Assembly (NCBI GenBank): GCA_945872015.1
Contig: CAMBYJ010000162.1
Location: 1 to 5,073 of the forward strand
Direction: 5' to 3'
Source: Chitinophaga pinensis
GTDB lineage: Bacteria; Bacteroidota; Bacteroidia; AKYH767-A; OLB10
Length of the DNA: 5,073 nucleotides
This document shows, one piece after another, positions 1-5,073 of this stretch. The notes beneath the pieces were generated by a model. It was not told where the DNA came from, ran no database searches, and worked only from the letters and a program-made list of their open reading frames with translations. The translations under genes and the position numbers were made by a program. Positions within the stretch are counted from its first letter, which is position 1. The number at the start of each line of letters is the position of its first letter.

Positions 1-677
1 ACTACCATTGCGTGCTTGCGGTATTTGCGCATAAAGGCTGGAGACATAAATCCAATCTTGCTTAGAAAATAAACTATCATCGGAAGCTCAAATACAAATC
101 CGCATGATAAAGTCATAACAGTAACAATGTTAATGTATGAAGCCATGCTAATTTGATTACTTATTTCTTCGCTGACTTTATAACTACCTAAAAAATTAAT
201 TGACAACGGTGATATGATATAGTATCCAAAAAGAATTCCCATTATAAATAACAACGATGTGAAAAACACAAGACCTTTTGAATATTTTATTTCTCTGGCA
301 GATAATGCAGGTTTAATGAATCTCCATAGTTCCCATACTAAATAAGGAAATCCTAAAACACAACCCGTCACAAATGCTACCCACATATGTGTGGTGAACT
401 GTCCGCTGATATCTAAATTGATAACAGAAAAATCGATTTGTGTGATGCACATATCAATATTCAATTTCTGTCCTAATAAACATAACATACGATACGTCCA
501 GAAGTCAGTATTTTTTGGAGCCAGAATTATTCCATCAAAAATTAATTCTTTATTAAAAAAAGCAACGAGTCCTAAGGTGCAAATAACAAGTACCGTACGA
601 ACTACATGCCATCGTAATGCCTCGAGGTGATCAAGGAAGGACATATCATAATTAGGATCTCTTTTTTTAAACAGCAT
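1..677 (-). CDS. tatC: Sec-independent (twin-arginine) translocase subunit TatC, 3' end missing
   Basis: TatC is the multi-spanning inner-membrane receptor that, with TatA/TatB-type partners, exports folded proteins carrying a twin-arginine signal peptide. I translated the minus strand from the ATG at 677-675; the frame stays open to the window edge, giving 225 full codons. The N-terminus has the family signature SFLDHLEALRWH (residues 13-24), a cytoplasmic signal-peptide recognition site. Hydrophobic helices lie at about 25-41, 97-116, 137-160 and 181-205; the last two helices would be off-window. FPYLVWELWRFIKPAL (110-125) matches the conserved segment after the second helix. Glu129 and Glu197 (in FELP) align with conserved glutamates of E. 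coli TatC (about Glu103 and Glu170). The first periplasmic loop (about 42-96) is longer than in E. coli and ends in DISGQFTTHMW, which I associate with Bacteroidota TatC. It starts two bases after the kdsD stop, so it is probably translated from the same mRNA. No tatA or tatB gene is visible. Identification is firm; truncation is due to the window edge. Confidence 0.95.
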   Translation of the reverse strand, partial: MLFKKRDPNYDMSFLDHLEALRWHVVRTVLVICTLGLVAFFNKELIFDGIILAPKNTDFWTYRMLCLLGQKLNIDMCITQIDFSVINLDISGQFTTHMWVAFVTGCVLGFPYLVWELWRFIKPALSAREIKYSKGLVFFTSLLFIMGILFGYYIISPLSINFLGSYKVSEEISNQISMASYINIVTVMTLSCGFVFELPMIVYFLSKIGFMSPAFMRKYRKHAMV

Positions 678-679
678 AA

Positions 680-1645
680 TTAAATAATTCCTTCTCTAAG
701 TAAATCGTGTAAGTGAATAAAACCAACAAATTTTTTCTTTTCAGTGACTACCAGTTGTGTAATATTAAATGACTTCATCATGTCTAATGCTTCAATCGCC
801 ATGGTATCACTTTCAATATGCTTAGGTTTTTTATTCATGATGTCTTTTGCTTTCAACAAATCGAACTTGCTTTTTTGTTGCATGGTTCTTCTTAAATCTC
901 CATCGGTAATAATTCCTACTAATTTATTTTTTTCTACAACAGCGGTACACCCTAACCGTTTGGATGTTATTTCAAGAATAACTTCGGTAATAGGTGTGTC
1001 AGGACTAACAATAGGCTTTGGGTTATTGGTCCATAGGTCTGCTACTTTTAAATAAAGTTTCTTTCCTAATGCGCCACCTGGATGATATTTTGCAAAATCT
1101 TTACTTGTAAATCCTCTTGCTTCTACTAAACATACAGCCAATGCATCGCCCATTGCAAGTTGCACAGTTGTTGAACTTGTTGGTGCTAGGTTATGCGGAC
1201 AAGCTTCTTGTTTCACTGCAGTATTCAGAATATAATCTGCATGACGACCTAAGTCTGAATTTTTCTTTCCCACCATTGCTACAAGAATATTTCCACCATT
1301 TTTAATAAGTGGTGCAAGTACTTTTATTTCAGGTGTGGTGCCGCTATTCGAAATTAAAATAACAATATCGTTTTTTTGAATCATGCCAAGATCACCATGA
1401 ATTGCATCTGCTGCATGCATAAAAATAGAAGGCGTTCCTGTCGAGTTAAATGTTGCAACCATTTTGTTAGCAATGATTGCACTCTTTCCAATGCCACTAA
1501 TAACAACTCTTCCTTTGCAAGAAATAATTTTTTTAACTATTTCTAAAAAATCCGAATCAAGTTGTTTTTTTAAATCAGCAATTGCTTTCGATTCAATATC
1601 GATGGTCTTTCGTGCTGAAGCTAAAATTTTTTGGTCGGATATCAT
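680..1645 (-). CDS. kdsD: Arabinose-5-phosphate isomerase, SIS plus CBS-pair (KdsD/KpsF/GutQ family)
   Basis: This cytoplasmic enzyme interconverts ribulose 5-phosphate and arabinose 5-phosphate, the first step towards Kdo, the sugar joining lipid A to the lipopolysaccharide core. The protein has 321 residues, close to the 328 of E. coli KdsD. A sugar-isomerase (SIS) domain covers about residues 35-170, with GIGKS (51-55), STGTPS (68-73), HGDLGMI (83-89) and SNSGTTPE (99-106). Two CBS domains follow at about 204-262 and 268-321, including GIITDGDLRR and a closing HLHDLLREG. Lys54, His83, Glu106, Glu147 and His188 fall, with a constant offset of five, where E. coli has Lys59, His88, Glu111, Glu152 and His193, residues I recall as active-site positions. 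The ATG at 1645 is the first in frame, with no Shine-Dalgarno sequence, as usual in Bacteroidota. It leads a likely operon with tatC and is divergent from recQ. The GutQ paralogue has the same architecture and activity; as the only copy seen here, a biosynthetic KdsD role is the more likely. Confidence 0.93.
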   Translation of the reverse strand: MISDQKILASARKTIDIESKAIADLKKQLDSDFLEIVKKIISCKGRVVISGIGKSAIIANKMVATFNSTGTPSIFMHAADAIHGDLGMIQKNDIVILISNSGTTPEIKVLAPLIKNGGNILVAMVGKKNSDLGRHADYILNTAVKQEACPHNLAPTSSTTVQLAMGDALAVCLVEARGFTSKDFAKYHPGGALGKKLYLKVADLWTNNPKPIVSPDTPITEVILEITSKRLGCTAVVEKNKLVGIITDGDLRRTMQQKSKFDLLKAKDIMNKKPKHIESDTMAIEALDMMKSFNITQLVVTEKKKFVGFIHLHDLLREGII

Positions 1646-1668
1646 AGTAGTGTAATCATTTATTTCTG

Positions 1669-1676
1669 CAAAAGTA
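1669..1676 (-). promoter_or_regulatory. Putative kdsD-tatC promoter, -7 element TACTTTTG
   Basis: Read on the minus strand, this octamer matches the Bacteroidota primary-sigma -7 consensus TAnnTTTG exactly and ends 23 bases before the kdsD ATG, so transcription would start with a short leader of roughly 15-20 bases. I find no clear TTG/TTTG -33 element at the expected distance upstream; the flanking DNA is almost all A/T. In AT-rich DNA such an octamer can arise by chance, so the call rests mainly on its position. Confidence 0.45.
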
Positions 1677-1695
1677 TTTTATTATTTAATCAGAA

Positions 1696-1720
1696 TTTTA
1701 TTTGCTTTTATTTGTTTTTG
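1696..1720. repeat. T-rich 10-bp tandem repeat in the divergent intergenic region
   Basis: On the plus strand, TTTTATTTGC is followed directly by TTTTATTTGT and then TTTTG, giving two and a half units with a period of one helical turn. It lies between the kdsD and recQ promoters, about 20 bases upstream of the kdsD -7 element. Phased T-tracts can bend DNA or bind a regulator, but the copy number is low and the region is AT-rich throughout, so this may be chance. Confidence 0.4.
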
Positions 1721-1788
1721 ACTGTATCTTCACACAATAAGAAGTTGTTGTTTATAATTTGTGTATTGAATGATAAATATCCCTCTTC

Positions 1789-1814
1789 TTGAAGACAAAA
1801 ATAGGTTAAATTTG
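1789..1814 (+). promoter_or_regulatory. Putative recQ promoter (TTG and TAAATTTG)
   Basis: TAAATTTG at 1807-1814 is an exact match to the Bacteroidota -7 consensus TAnnTTTG and lies 25 bases before the recQ ATG, a natural distance for a short leader. The best upstream partner is TTG at 1789-1791, but the 15-base spacer is somewhat shorter than the roughly 17-23 bases usual for this promoter class. The -7 element is the stronger part of the call. Confidence 0.5.
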
Positions 1815-1839
1815 TTGTCCTTTAATTTTCTAACGAATA

Positions 1840-4038
1840 ATGTTATTGGCTGAATCAACGCTCCAGGAAGCGTTACAAAAATATTTTGGATACGAGCAAT
1901 TCAAAGGTGAACAGGAACAAATCATTCGAAATGTTCTTGATGGAAATAACACCTTTGTAATTATGCCAACCGGTGGTGGTAAGTCGATGTGCTACCAATT
2001 ACCTGCGCTAATGAGCGAGGGTACTGCTATTGTGATATCTCCACTAATTGCCTTGATGAAGAATCAGGTGGATGCCATTCGTGGATTTAATACGGATGAT
2101 GGTATTGCACATTTTTTAAATTCTTCGCTTACAAAAACAGAAATACAAACTGTTAGAAAAGACATTAAAGCAGGGAAAACAAAACTGCTTTATGTTGCTC
2201 CTGAATCACTTACTAAAGATGAGAATGTCAAGTTCTTAAAAGAAGTGAATATTTCTTTTTTCGCAATTGATGAAGCGCATTGTATTTCAGAATGGGGTCA
2301 TGATTTCCGTCCTGAGTATCGTCGCTTACGACCAATTATTGATGAGATTGGTAAAGTTCCAATCATCGCTTTAACAGCAACAGCAACAGAAAAAGTTCAA
2401 GGAGATATTCAAAAAAATCTAGGGATGATGGATGCGAGCTTGTTCAAAGCTTCATTTAATCGTGCAAACTTATACTATGAAATTCGTCCTAAGCAAAATG
2501 TGCTAAAGGAAATTATAAAATTTGTTAAGCAAAATTCGGGAAAGTCGGGCGTGATTTATTGCTTGAGCAGAAAGAAAGTAGAAGAGGTAGCAGAGACTTT
2601 AACGGTTAACGGAATACGTGCATTACCTTATCACGCTGGATTAGATCCATCAACTCGTGCTTCACATCAAGATAAGTTTTTGATGGAAGAGGCAGATGTA
2701 ATTGTTGCAACAATTGCTTTCGGGATGGGAATTGATAAGCCAGATGTACGATTTGTCATTCATCATGATATTCCAAAGAGCTTAGAAGGGTATTATCAGG
2801 AAACAGGTCGTTCAGGTCGTGATGGTCGTGAAGGGAAATGTGTGACTTTTTATTCTTTCAAGGATATTGAAAAGTTGGAAAAGTTCATGAAGGGAAAGCC
2901 CGTTGCAGAGCAAGAGATTGGGAAGCAATTATTGATTGAGACTGTTGGATATGCAGAGACATCTGTATGTAGAAGAAAAGTATTATTAAATTATTTCGGA
3001 GAAAGATATGAGCAAGAGAACTGTGGAAATTGCGATAACTGTTTACACCCTAAACCATTGATAGAGGCACAAGATGAACTTGCATTATTAATTGATGCAG
3101 TAAAAGCGGTAAAAGAAAAACATCAGGGAGAACATCTGGTGAACGTCCTTTTAGGAAAGGCGGATCAACAAGTAAAAACATATAAGCACGATAAACTGGA
3201 AGTGTTTGGTGAAGGAGCTGATCAAAGCGATCGTTTCTGGACAACACTCATTCGTCAAGCGGTATTGGCTGGTTTCCTTCATAAGGATATCGATAATTAT
3301 GGATTGTTAAAAATCAGTGACAAAGCAGATGCGTTTGTTGAAAATCCAGAGTCGTTTAAAATTGCTTTAGATACAAGCTTTGAAGATACGGAGAGCGACG
3401 ACGAAGAAGAATTCAGTGGAGGTGGAGCAGGAGGCGGCGGTGCTGCTGATACACAGTTGTTTGAAATGTTGAAGAATCTGCGTAAGACGGTTGCTAAGAA
3501 TATGAACGTTCCACCGTTTGTTGTTTTTCAAGATCCTTCTTTAGAAGAAATGACAACCAACTATCCAATTACAATGGATGAGTTGAAAAACATTACCGGT
3601 GTTGGTGCTGGTAAAGCGTTAAAATATGGGAAGCCATTTATTGAGCTGATTAAAAAATATGTTGAGGATAACGAGATTGAAAGACCTGTTGACATTGTCG
3701 TAAAAAGTGTTGTCAATAAAAGCGGATTGAAAGTTTATCTGATTCAGAATATCGATCGCAAAATTTCTCTTGAGGGAATGGCGAAAGCAAAAGGCTTGAA
3801 GGTTTCAGATATCATAGCAGAGTTAGAAACAATTGTCGCATCAGGTACTAAAATTGATATTAGTTATTATATCAATGAAGTTGTTGATGAAGATCGTCAG
3901 GATGAGGTGTTTGATTATTTCAAATCGGCTGAGTCTGATTCTGTAGAAGATGCCCTGAAAGATTTGGGTGAAGATGATTACACCGAAGAAGAAATTCGAT
4001 TGATGCGAATAAAATTCATTAGCGAGGTAGGAAACTAA
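1840..4038 (+). CDS. recQ: ATP-dependent DNA helicase RecQ, long Bacteroidota form with C-terminal helix-turn-helix region
   Basis: RecQ is a 3'-5' DNA helicase acting in recombinational repair and stalled-fork processing. The 732-residue protein is longer than E. coli RecQ (about 610). Helicase motifs run in order: motif 0 FGYEQFKGEQ (16-25), Walker A PTGGGKS (43-49), DEAH (144-147), aromatic-rich loop SEWGHDFRPEY (150-160), ALTATAT (177-183), motif V FGMGIDKPDVR (294-304) and motif VI QETGRSGRDG (320-329). Cys377, Cys395, Cys398 and Cys401 form the zinc site, followed by the RQC winged helix (about 406-512). An acidic then glycine-rich linker (514-536) leads to the HRDC domain (about 537-612), which binds single-stranded DNA. 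The extra C-terminus (about 625-715) resembles the HTH_40 region of longer RecQ proteins. The first in-frame ATG follows a TAA at 1831-1833, so the start is secure; there is no Shine-Dalgarno sequence. The gene is monocistronic, ending at a hairpin terminator. No key residue is missing. Bacteroidota often carry several RecQ paralogues, so strict orthology to E. coli RecQ is not assured. Confidence 0.97.
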   Translation: MLLAESTLQEALQKYFGYEQFKGEQEQIIRNVLDGNNTFVIMPTGGGKSMCYQLPALMSEGTAIVISPLIALMKNQVDAIRGFNTDDGIAHFLNSSLTKTEIQTVRKDIKAGKTKLLYVAPESLTKDENVKFLKEVNISFFAIDEAHCISEWGHDFRPEYRRLRPIIDEIGKVPIIALTATATEKVQGDIQKNLGMMDASLFKASFNRANLYYEIRPKQNVLKEIIKFVKQNSGKSGVIYCLSRKKVEEVAETLTVNGIRALPYHAGLDPSTRASHQDKFLMEEADVIVATIAFGMGIDKPDVRFVIHHDIPKSLEGYYQETGRSGRDGREGKCVTFYSFKDIEKLEKFMKGKPVAEQEIGKQLLIETVGYAETSVCRRKVLLNYFGERYEQENCGNCDNCLHPKPLIEAQDELALLIDAVKAVKEKHQGEHLVNVLLGKADQQVKTYKHDKLEVFGEGADQSDRFWTTLIRQAVLAGFLHKDIDNYGLLKISDKADAFVENPESFKIALDTSFEDTESDDEEEFSGGGAGGGGAADTQLFEMLKNLRKTVAKNMNVPPFVVFQDPSLEEMTTNYPITMDELKNITGVGAGKALKYGKPFIELIKKYVEDNEIERPVDIVVKSVVNKSGLKVYLIQNIDRKISLEGMAKAKGLKVSDIIAELETIVASGTKIDISYYINEVVDEDRQDEVFDYFKSAESDSVEDALKDLGEDDYTEEEIRLMRIKFISEVGN
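3418..3440 (+). other. G-rich tract with two-tier G-quadruplex potential inside recQ
   Basis: Seven GG pairs occur in 23 bases of the coding strand (3418, 3421, 3424, 3430, 3433, 3436 and 3439), most separated by a single base. The tract stands out in otherwise AT-rich DNA. It encodes the glycine-rich linker before the HRDC domain (residues 527-534), and glycine codons (GGN) alone can explain the pattern. Whether a two-tier quadruplex forms in DNA or mRNA is not shown. Confidence 0.4.
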
Positions 4039-4060
4039 ATCGCTCGATCTGATAAAGAAC

Positions 4061-4094
4061 AAAAAAACCTGTAGCATTTGCTACAGGTTTTTTT
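4061..4094. terminator. Bidirectional intrinsic terminator between recQ and the DUF2795 gene
   Basis: CCTGTAGC (4068-4075), loop ATTT and GCTACAGG (4080-4087) form a perfect eight-pair stem, extended by seven A and seven T on either side to 15 pairs. The symmetrical A and T runs provide a U-tract in both directions. It starts 22 bases after the recQ stop codon and, read on the minus strand, begins two bases after the stop of the 73-residue gene, so it can end both convergent transcripts. Confidence 0.93.
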
Positions 4095-4096
4095 AT

Positions 4097-4318
4097 TTAG
4101 TATTCATCTTCATTAAAAAAGAAATCATCTTTTGTAGGATAGTCAGGCCAAATTTCTTCAATAGTTTCGTAAGGCTCACCTTCGTCTTCTAACTCCTGAA
4201 GGTTTTCTATTACTTCCATAGGAGCTCCCGAACGAATTGCATAATCAATAAGCTCATCCTTGGTAGCAGGCCATGGGGCATCTTCCAGGTGGGAAGCAAG
4301 TTCTAAAGTCCAGTACAT
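4097..4318 (-). CDS. Small acidic DUF2795-type protein, function unknown
   Basis: This 73-residue protein starts MYWTLELAS and ends DDFFFNEDEY. From memory this is a small protein strongly conserved across Bacteroidota and usually labelled DUF2795; I know of no assigned function. About 22 residues are Asp or Glu against three Lys/Arg, so it is very acidic. Tryptophans sit at 3, 16 and 57. The middle (PWPATKDELIDYAIRSGAP, about 15-33) looks like a short helical fold similar to other DUF2795 domains, which are often described as nucleic-acid or partner-binding modules without proof. There is no signal peptide or membrane segment, so it should be cytoplasmic. It has its own promoter-like element and a terminator immediately after the stop, so it may be transcribed alone as well as from the adenosyltransferase operon upstream. 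The start at 4318 matches the usual family N-terminus. Confidence 0.88.
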   Translation of the reverse strand: MYWTLELASHLEDAPWPATKDELIDYAIRSGAPMEVIENLQELEDEGEPYETIEEIWPDYPTKDDFFFNEDEY

Positions 4319-4367
4319 AGTTGTAAATTTAATAGATTTTAAACGATATAAAAATTAATTTGATGCT

Positions 4368-4384
4368 CCCGTTTTTAACAGGGG
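4368..4384 (-). other. Weak hairpin near the 5' end of the DUF2795 leader
   Basis: On the minus strand, CCC, a bulged T and GTT pair with AAC and GGG around a three-base loop, giving six pairs. It lies just downstream of the -7 element, so it would sit at the very 5' end of a leader of roughly 65 bases. No U-tract follows directly, so a terminator for the adenosyltransferase gene is unlikely. It could protect the 5' end or be chance. Confidence 0.25.
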
Positions 4385-4388
4385 CGTG

Positions 4389-4422
4389 CAAAAATAACAA
4401 AAGATTTATCTAAAAAAACAAA
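4389..4422 (-). promoter_or_regulatory. Putative promoter of the DUF2795 gene (TTTG, then TATTTTTG)
   Basis: Read on the minus strand, TTTG (4422-4419) is followed after 22 bases by TATTTTTG (4396-4389), an exact TAnnTTTG match. The spacing fits the Bacteroidota -33/-7 arrangement better than the other two promoters called here. It lies inside the 119-base gap between the adenosyltransferase stop and the small gene's start, which otherwise holds no recognisable gene. Confidence 0.55.
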
Positions 4423-4437
4423 TTTTTTCAAGGTATT

Positions 4438-4986
4438 TTAAATTCTTGGGGTCCAAGGACTTTCCTCTGCATTCAGATTTTTGGCTGTCCAACGGGATAA
4501 TAAGAACAAATAATCAGATAAACGGTTGAGGTAGATACTGATAACAGGGTCTGTTTTTGCCTCGTTTTGCAAGTGAACAATCAAACGCTCCGCTCTTCTA
4601 CATACACATCGTGCAATATGAATTTGAGATACAAGTGGGTGGCCTCCTGGCAGAATAAACGACTTTAACGGCTCCAATTGTTCATCCATAGCATCCATTT
4701 CTGTTTCCAACAATTGGCAATCAGCCTCCGATAAGGTGGGCAGTTTCATCTTGCTCTTCTCCGGATCGGCAGCTAATAAAGACCCTATCGTGAATAATCG
4801 ATCTTGAATATAAAGTAGTTGCTTAACATGGTTTTCATCAGCAATCTGATCTCGGATTAATCCAACCCATGAGTTCAATTCATCAACGGTACCATATGCC
4901 TCAATACGCAAATGATATTTAGGAACCCTCGTGCCTCCAATTAATGAAGTCTCACCCTGATCTCCTGTTTTAGTGTAAATTTTCAT
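4438..4986 (-). CDS. Cob(I)alamin adenosyltransferase, PduO/MMAB type
   Basis: The enzyme transfers the adenosyl group of ATP to cob(I)alamin (or the corrinoid precursor), producing the coenzyme B12 needed by enzymes such as methylmalonyl-CoA mutase. The 182-residue cytoplasmic protein has the PduO-type N-terminal ATP-binding signature YTKTGDQGETSLIGG (4-18), then RIEAYGTVDELNS (27-39). FILPGG (110-115), ARCVCRRAERLIV (125-137) and YLNRLSDYLFLLSRW (152-166) follow, carrying the Arg, Glu and Asn residues that line the active site in this family, which works as a trimer. The C-terminus EESPWTPRI is also family-like. This fold is unrelated to CobA/BtuR-type adenosyltransferases. Its ATG follows the stop of the upstream ABC ATPase after one base, indicating co-transcription and coupled translation. 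No cobalamin riboswitch is visible, but the operon's promoter lies off-window. Databases often label it cob(I)yrinic acid a,c-diamide adenosyltransferase (CobO), a label shared by unrelated families, so I leave the symbol blank. Confidence 0.95.
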   Translation of the reverse strand: MKIYTKTGDQGETSLIGGTRVPKYHLRIEAYGTVDELNSWVGLIRDQIADENHVKQLLYIQDRLFTIGSLLAADPEKSKMKLPTLSEADCQLLETEMDAMDEQLEPLKSFILPGGHPLVSQIHIARCVCRRAERLIVHLQNEAKTDPVISIYLNRLSDYLFLLSRWTAKNLNAEESPWTPRI

Positions 4987-4987
4987 C

Positions 4988-5073
4988 TTAAGCGGGCTGT
5001 TTAACTTTTATATTTTGATTCATTGCGTCTGATTCTACTAATCCATCTTTTAATCGAACGATGCGATGAGCAT
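4988..5073 (-). CDS. ABC transporter ATP-binding protein, C-terminal 27 codons only
   Basis: Reading the minus strand from the right edge to the TAA at 4990-4988 gives a short tail beginning AHRIVRLKDGLVESD. This pattern, a hydrophobic strand then (R/K)DG and an acidic or serine residue, is the usual end of the nucleotide-binding domain of ABC transporter ATPases just after the switch histidine, and most resembles the MacB/LolD/FtsE-like group. The rest of the protein, including Walker A, signature motif and Walker B, is off-window, so substrate and subfamily cannot be set. The stop is followed by one base and then the adenosyltransferase ATG. The identification rests on a short segment but the match is characteristic. 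Confidence 0.75.
   Translation of the reverse strand, partial: AHRIVRLKDGLVESDAMNQNIKVKQPA

Noticed and set aside
391..630. Plus-strand open frame of 79 codons
   Set aside because: It lies wholly antisense to tatC, whose translation matches a known family; the 79-residue product resembles nothing I know.
744..1655. Three plus-strand open frames (744-1055, 1117-1305, 1464-1655) opposite kdsD
   Set aside because: All are antisense shadows of the intact isomerase gene, with no promoter or recognisable domain.
1751..1761. TATAATTTG as a second recQ promoter
   Set aside because: The spacing inside the motif is one base off the TAnnTTTG consensus, and it would leave a leader of about 75 bases when a better match lies closer to the gene.
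1836..1847. Inverted repeat AATAA-TG-TTATT over the recQ start codon
   Set aside because: It has only five A/T pairs, expected by chance in this composition, and would give negligible RNA structure.
4039..4048. Inverted repeat ATCG-CT-CGAT after recQ
   Set aside because: It has four pairs with a two-base loop, too short to fold or to suggest a binding site; the real terminator follows it.
3050..4077. Minus-strand open frames at 3050-3247 and 3841-4077 within and past recQ
   Set aside because: Both are opposite strongly conserved RecQ coding sequence; the second starts inside the terminator hairpin, which makes expression improbable.
1..5073. Mobile element, CRISPR array, tRNA/rRNA gene, toxin-antitoxin or defence system
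   Set aside because: I saw no transposase or integrase, no spaced direct repeats, no cloverleaf or rRNA-like sequence, and all coding space is taken by housekeeping genes.

Overview
The window is an AT-rich stretch of chromosome whose gene content points to a bacterium of the phylum Bacteroidota. The evidence is the long RecQ with an extra C-terminal helix-turn-helix region, the small acidic MYWTLELAS protein typical of that phylum, TatC with an extended loop after its first membrane helix, missing Shine-Dalgarno sequences, and three matches to the Bacteroidota -7 promoter element TAnnTTTG. I cannot name a genus.

Layout. Positions 1-677 (minus) hold the first 225 codons of tatC; its end lies beyond the left edge. 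Positions 680-1645 (minus) hold an arabinose-5-phosphate isomerase (KdsD/KpsF family) only two bases upstream of tatC, so the two are probably co-transcribed. A 194-base divergent intergenic region (1646-1839) carries promoter-like elements facing both ways and a T-rich 10-bp tandem repeat. RecQ helicase occupies 1840-4038 (plus). A strong symmetrical hairpin at 4061-4094 separates it from the convergent minus-strand genes. These are a 73-residue DUF2795-type protein (4097-4318, with its own promoter), a PduO-type cob(I)alamin adenosyltransferase (4438-4986), and the last 27 codons of an ABC transporter ATPase (from 4988 to the right edge).

How the genes work together. The left operon serves the cell envelope: KdsD makes the sugar phosphate leading to Kdo for lipopolysaccharide, and TatC exports folded proteins. 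RecQ is a stand-alone DNA-repair helicase gene. On the right, an ABC ATPase and a B12 adenosyltransferase are coupled by a one-base gap; a functional link to B12 is not shown by the sequence. The small acidic protein downstream has no known function.

Overall this looks like an ordinary, conserved housekeeping region. I see no insertion sequence, CRISPR array, tRNA, rRNA, prophage or defence system. All complete genes are intact. The points most worth a second look are the unknown acidic protein, a G-rich tract with G-quadruplex potential inside recQ that encodes a flexible linker, and the divergent promoter region.
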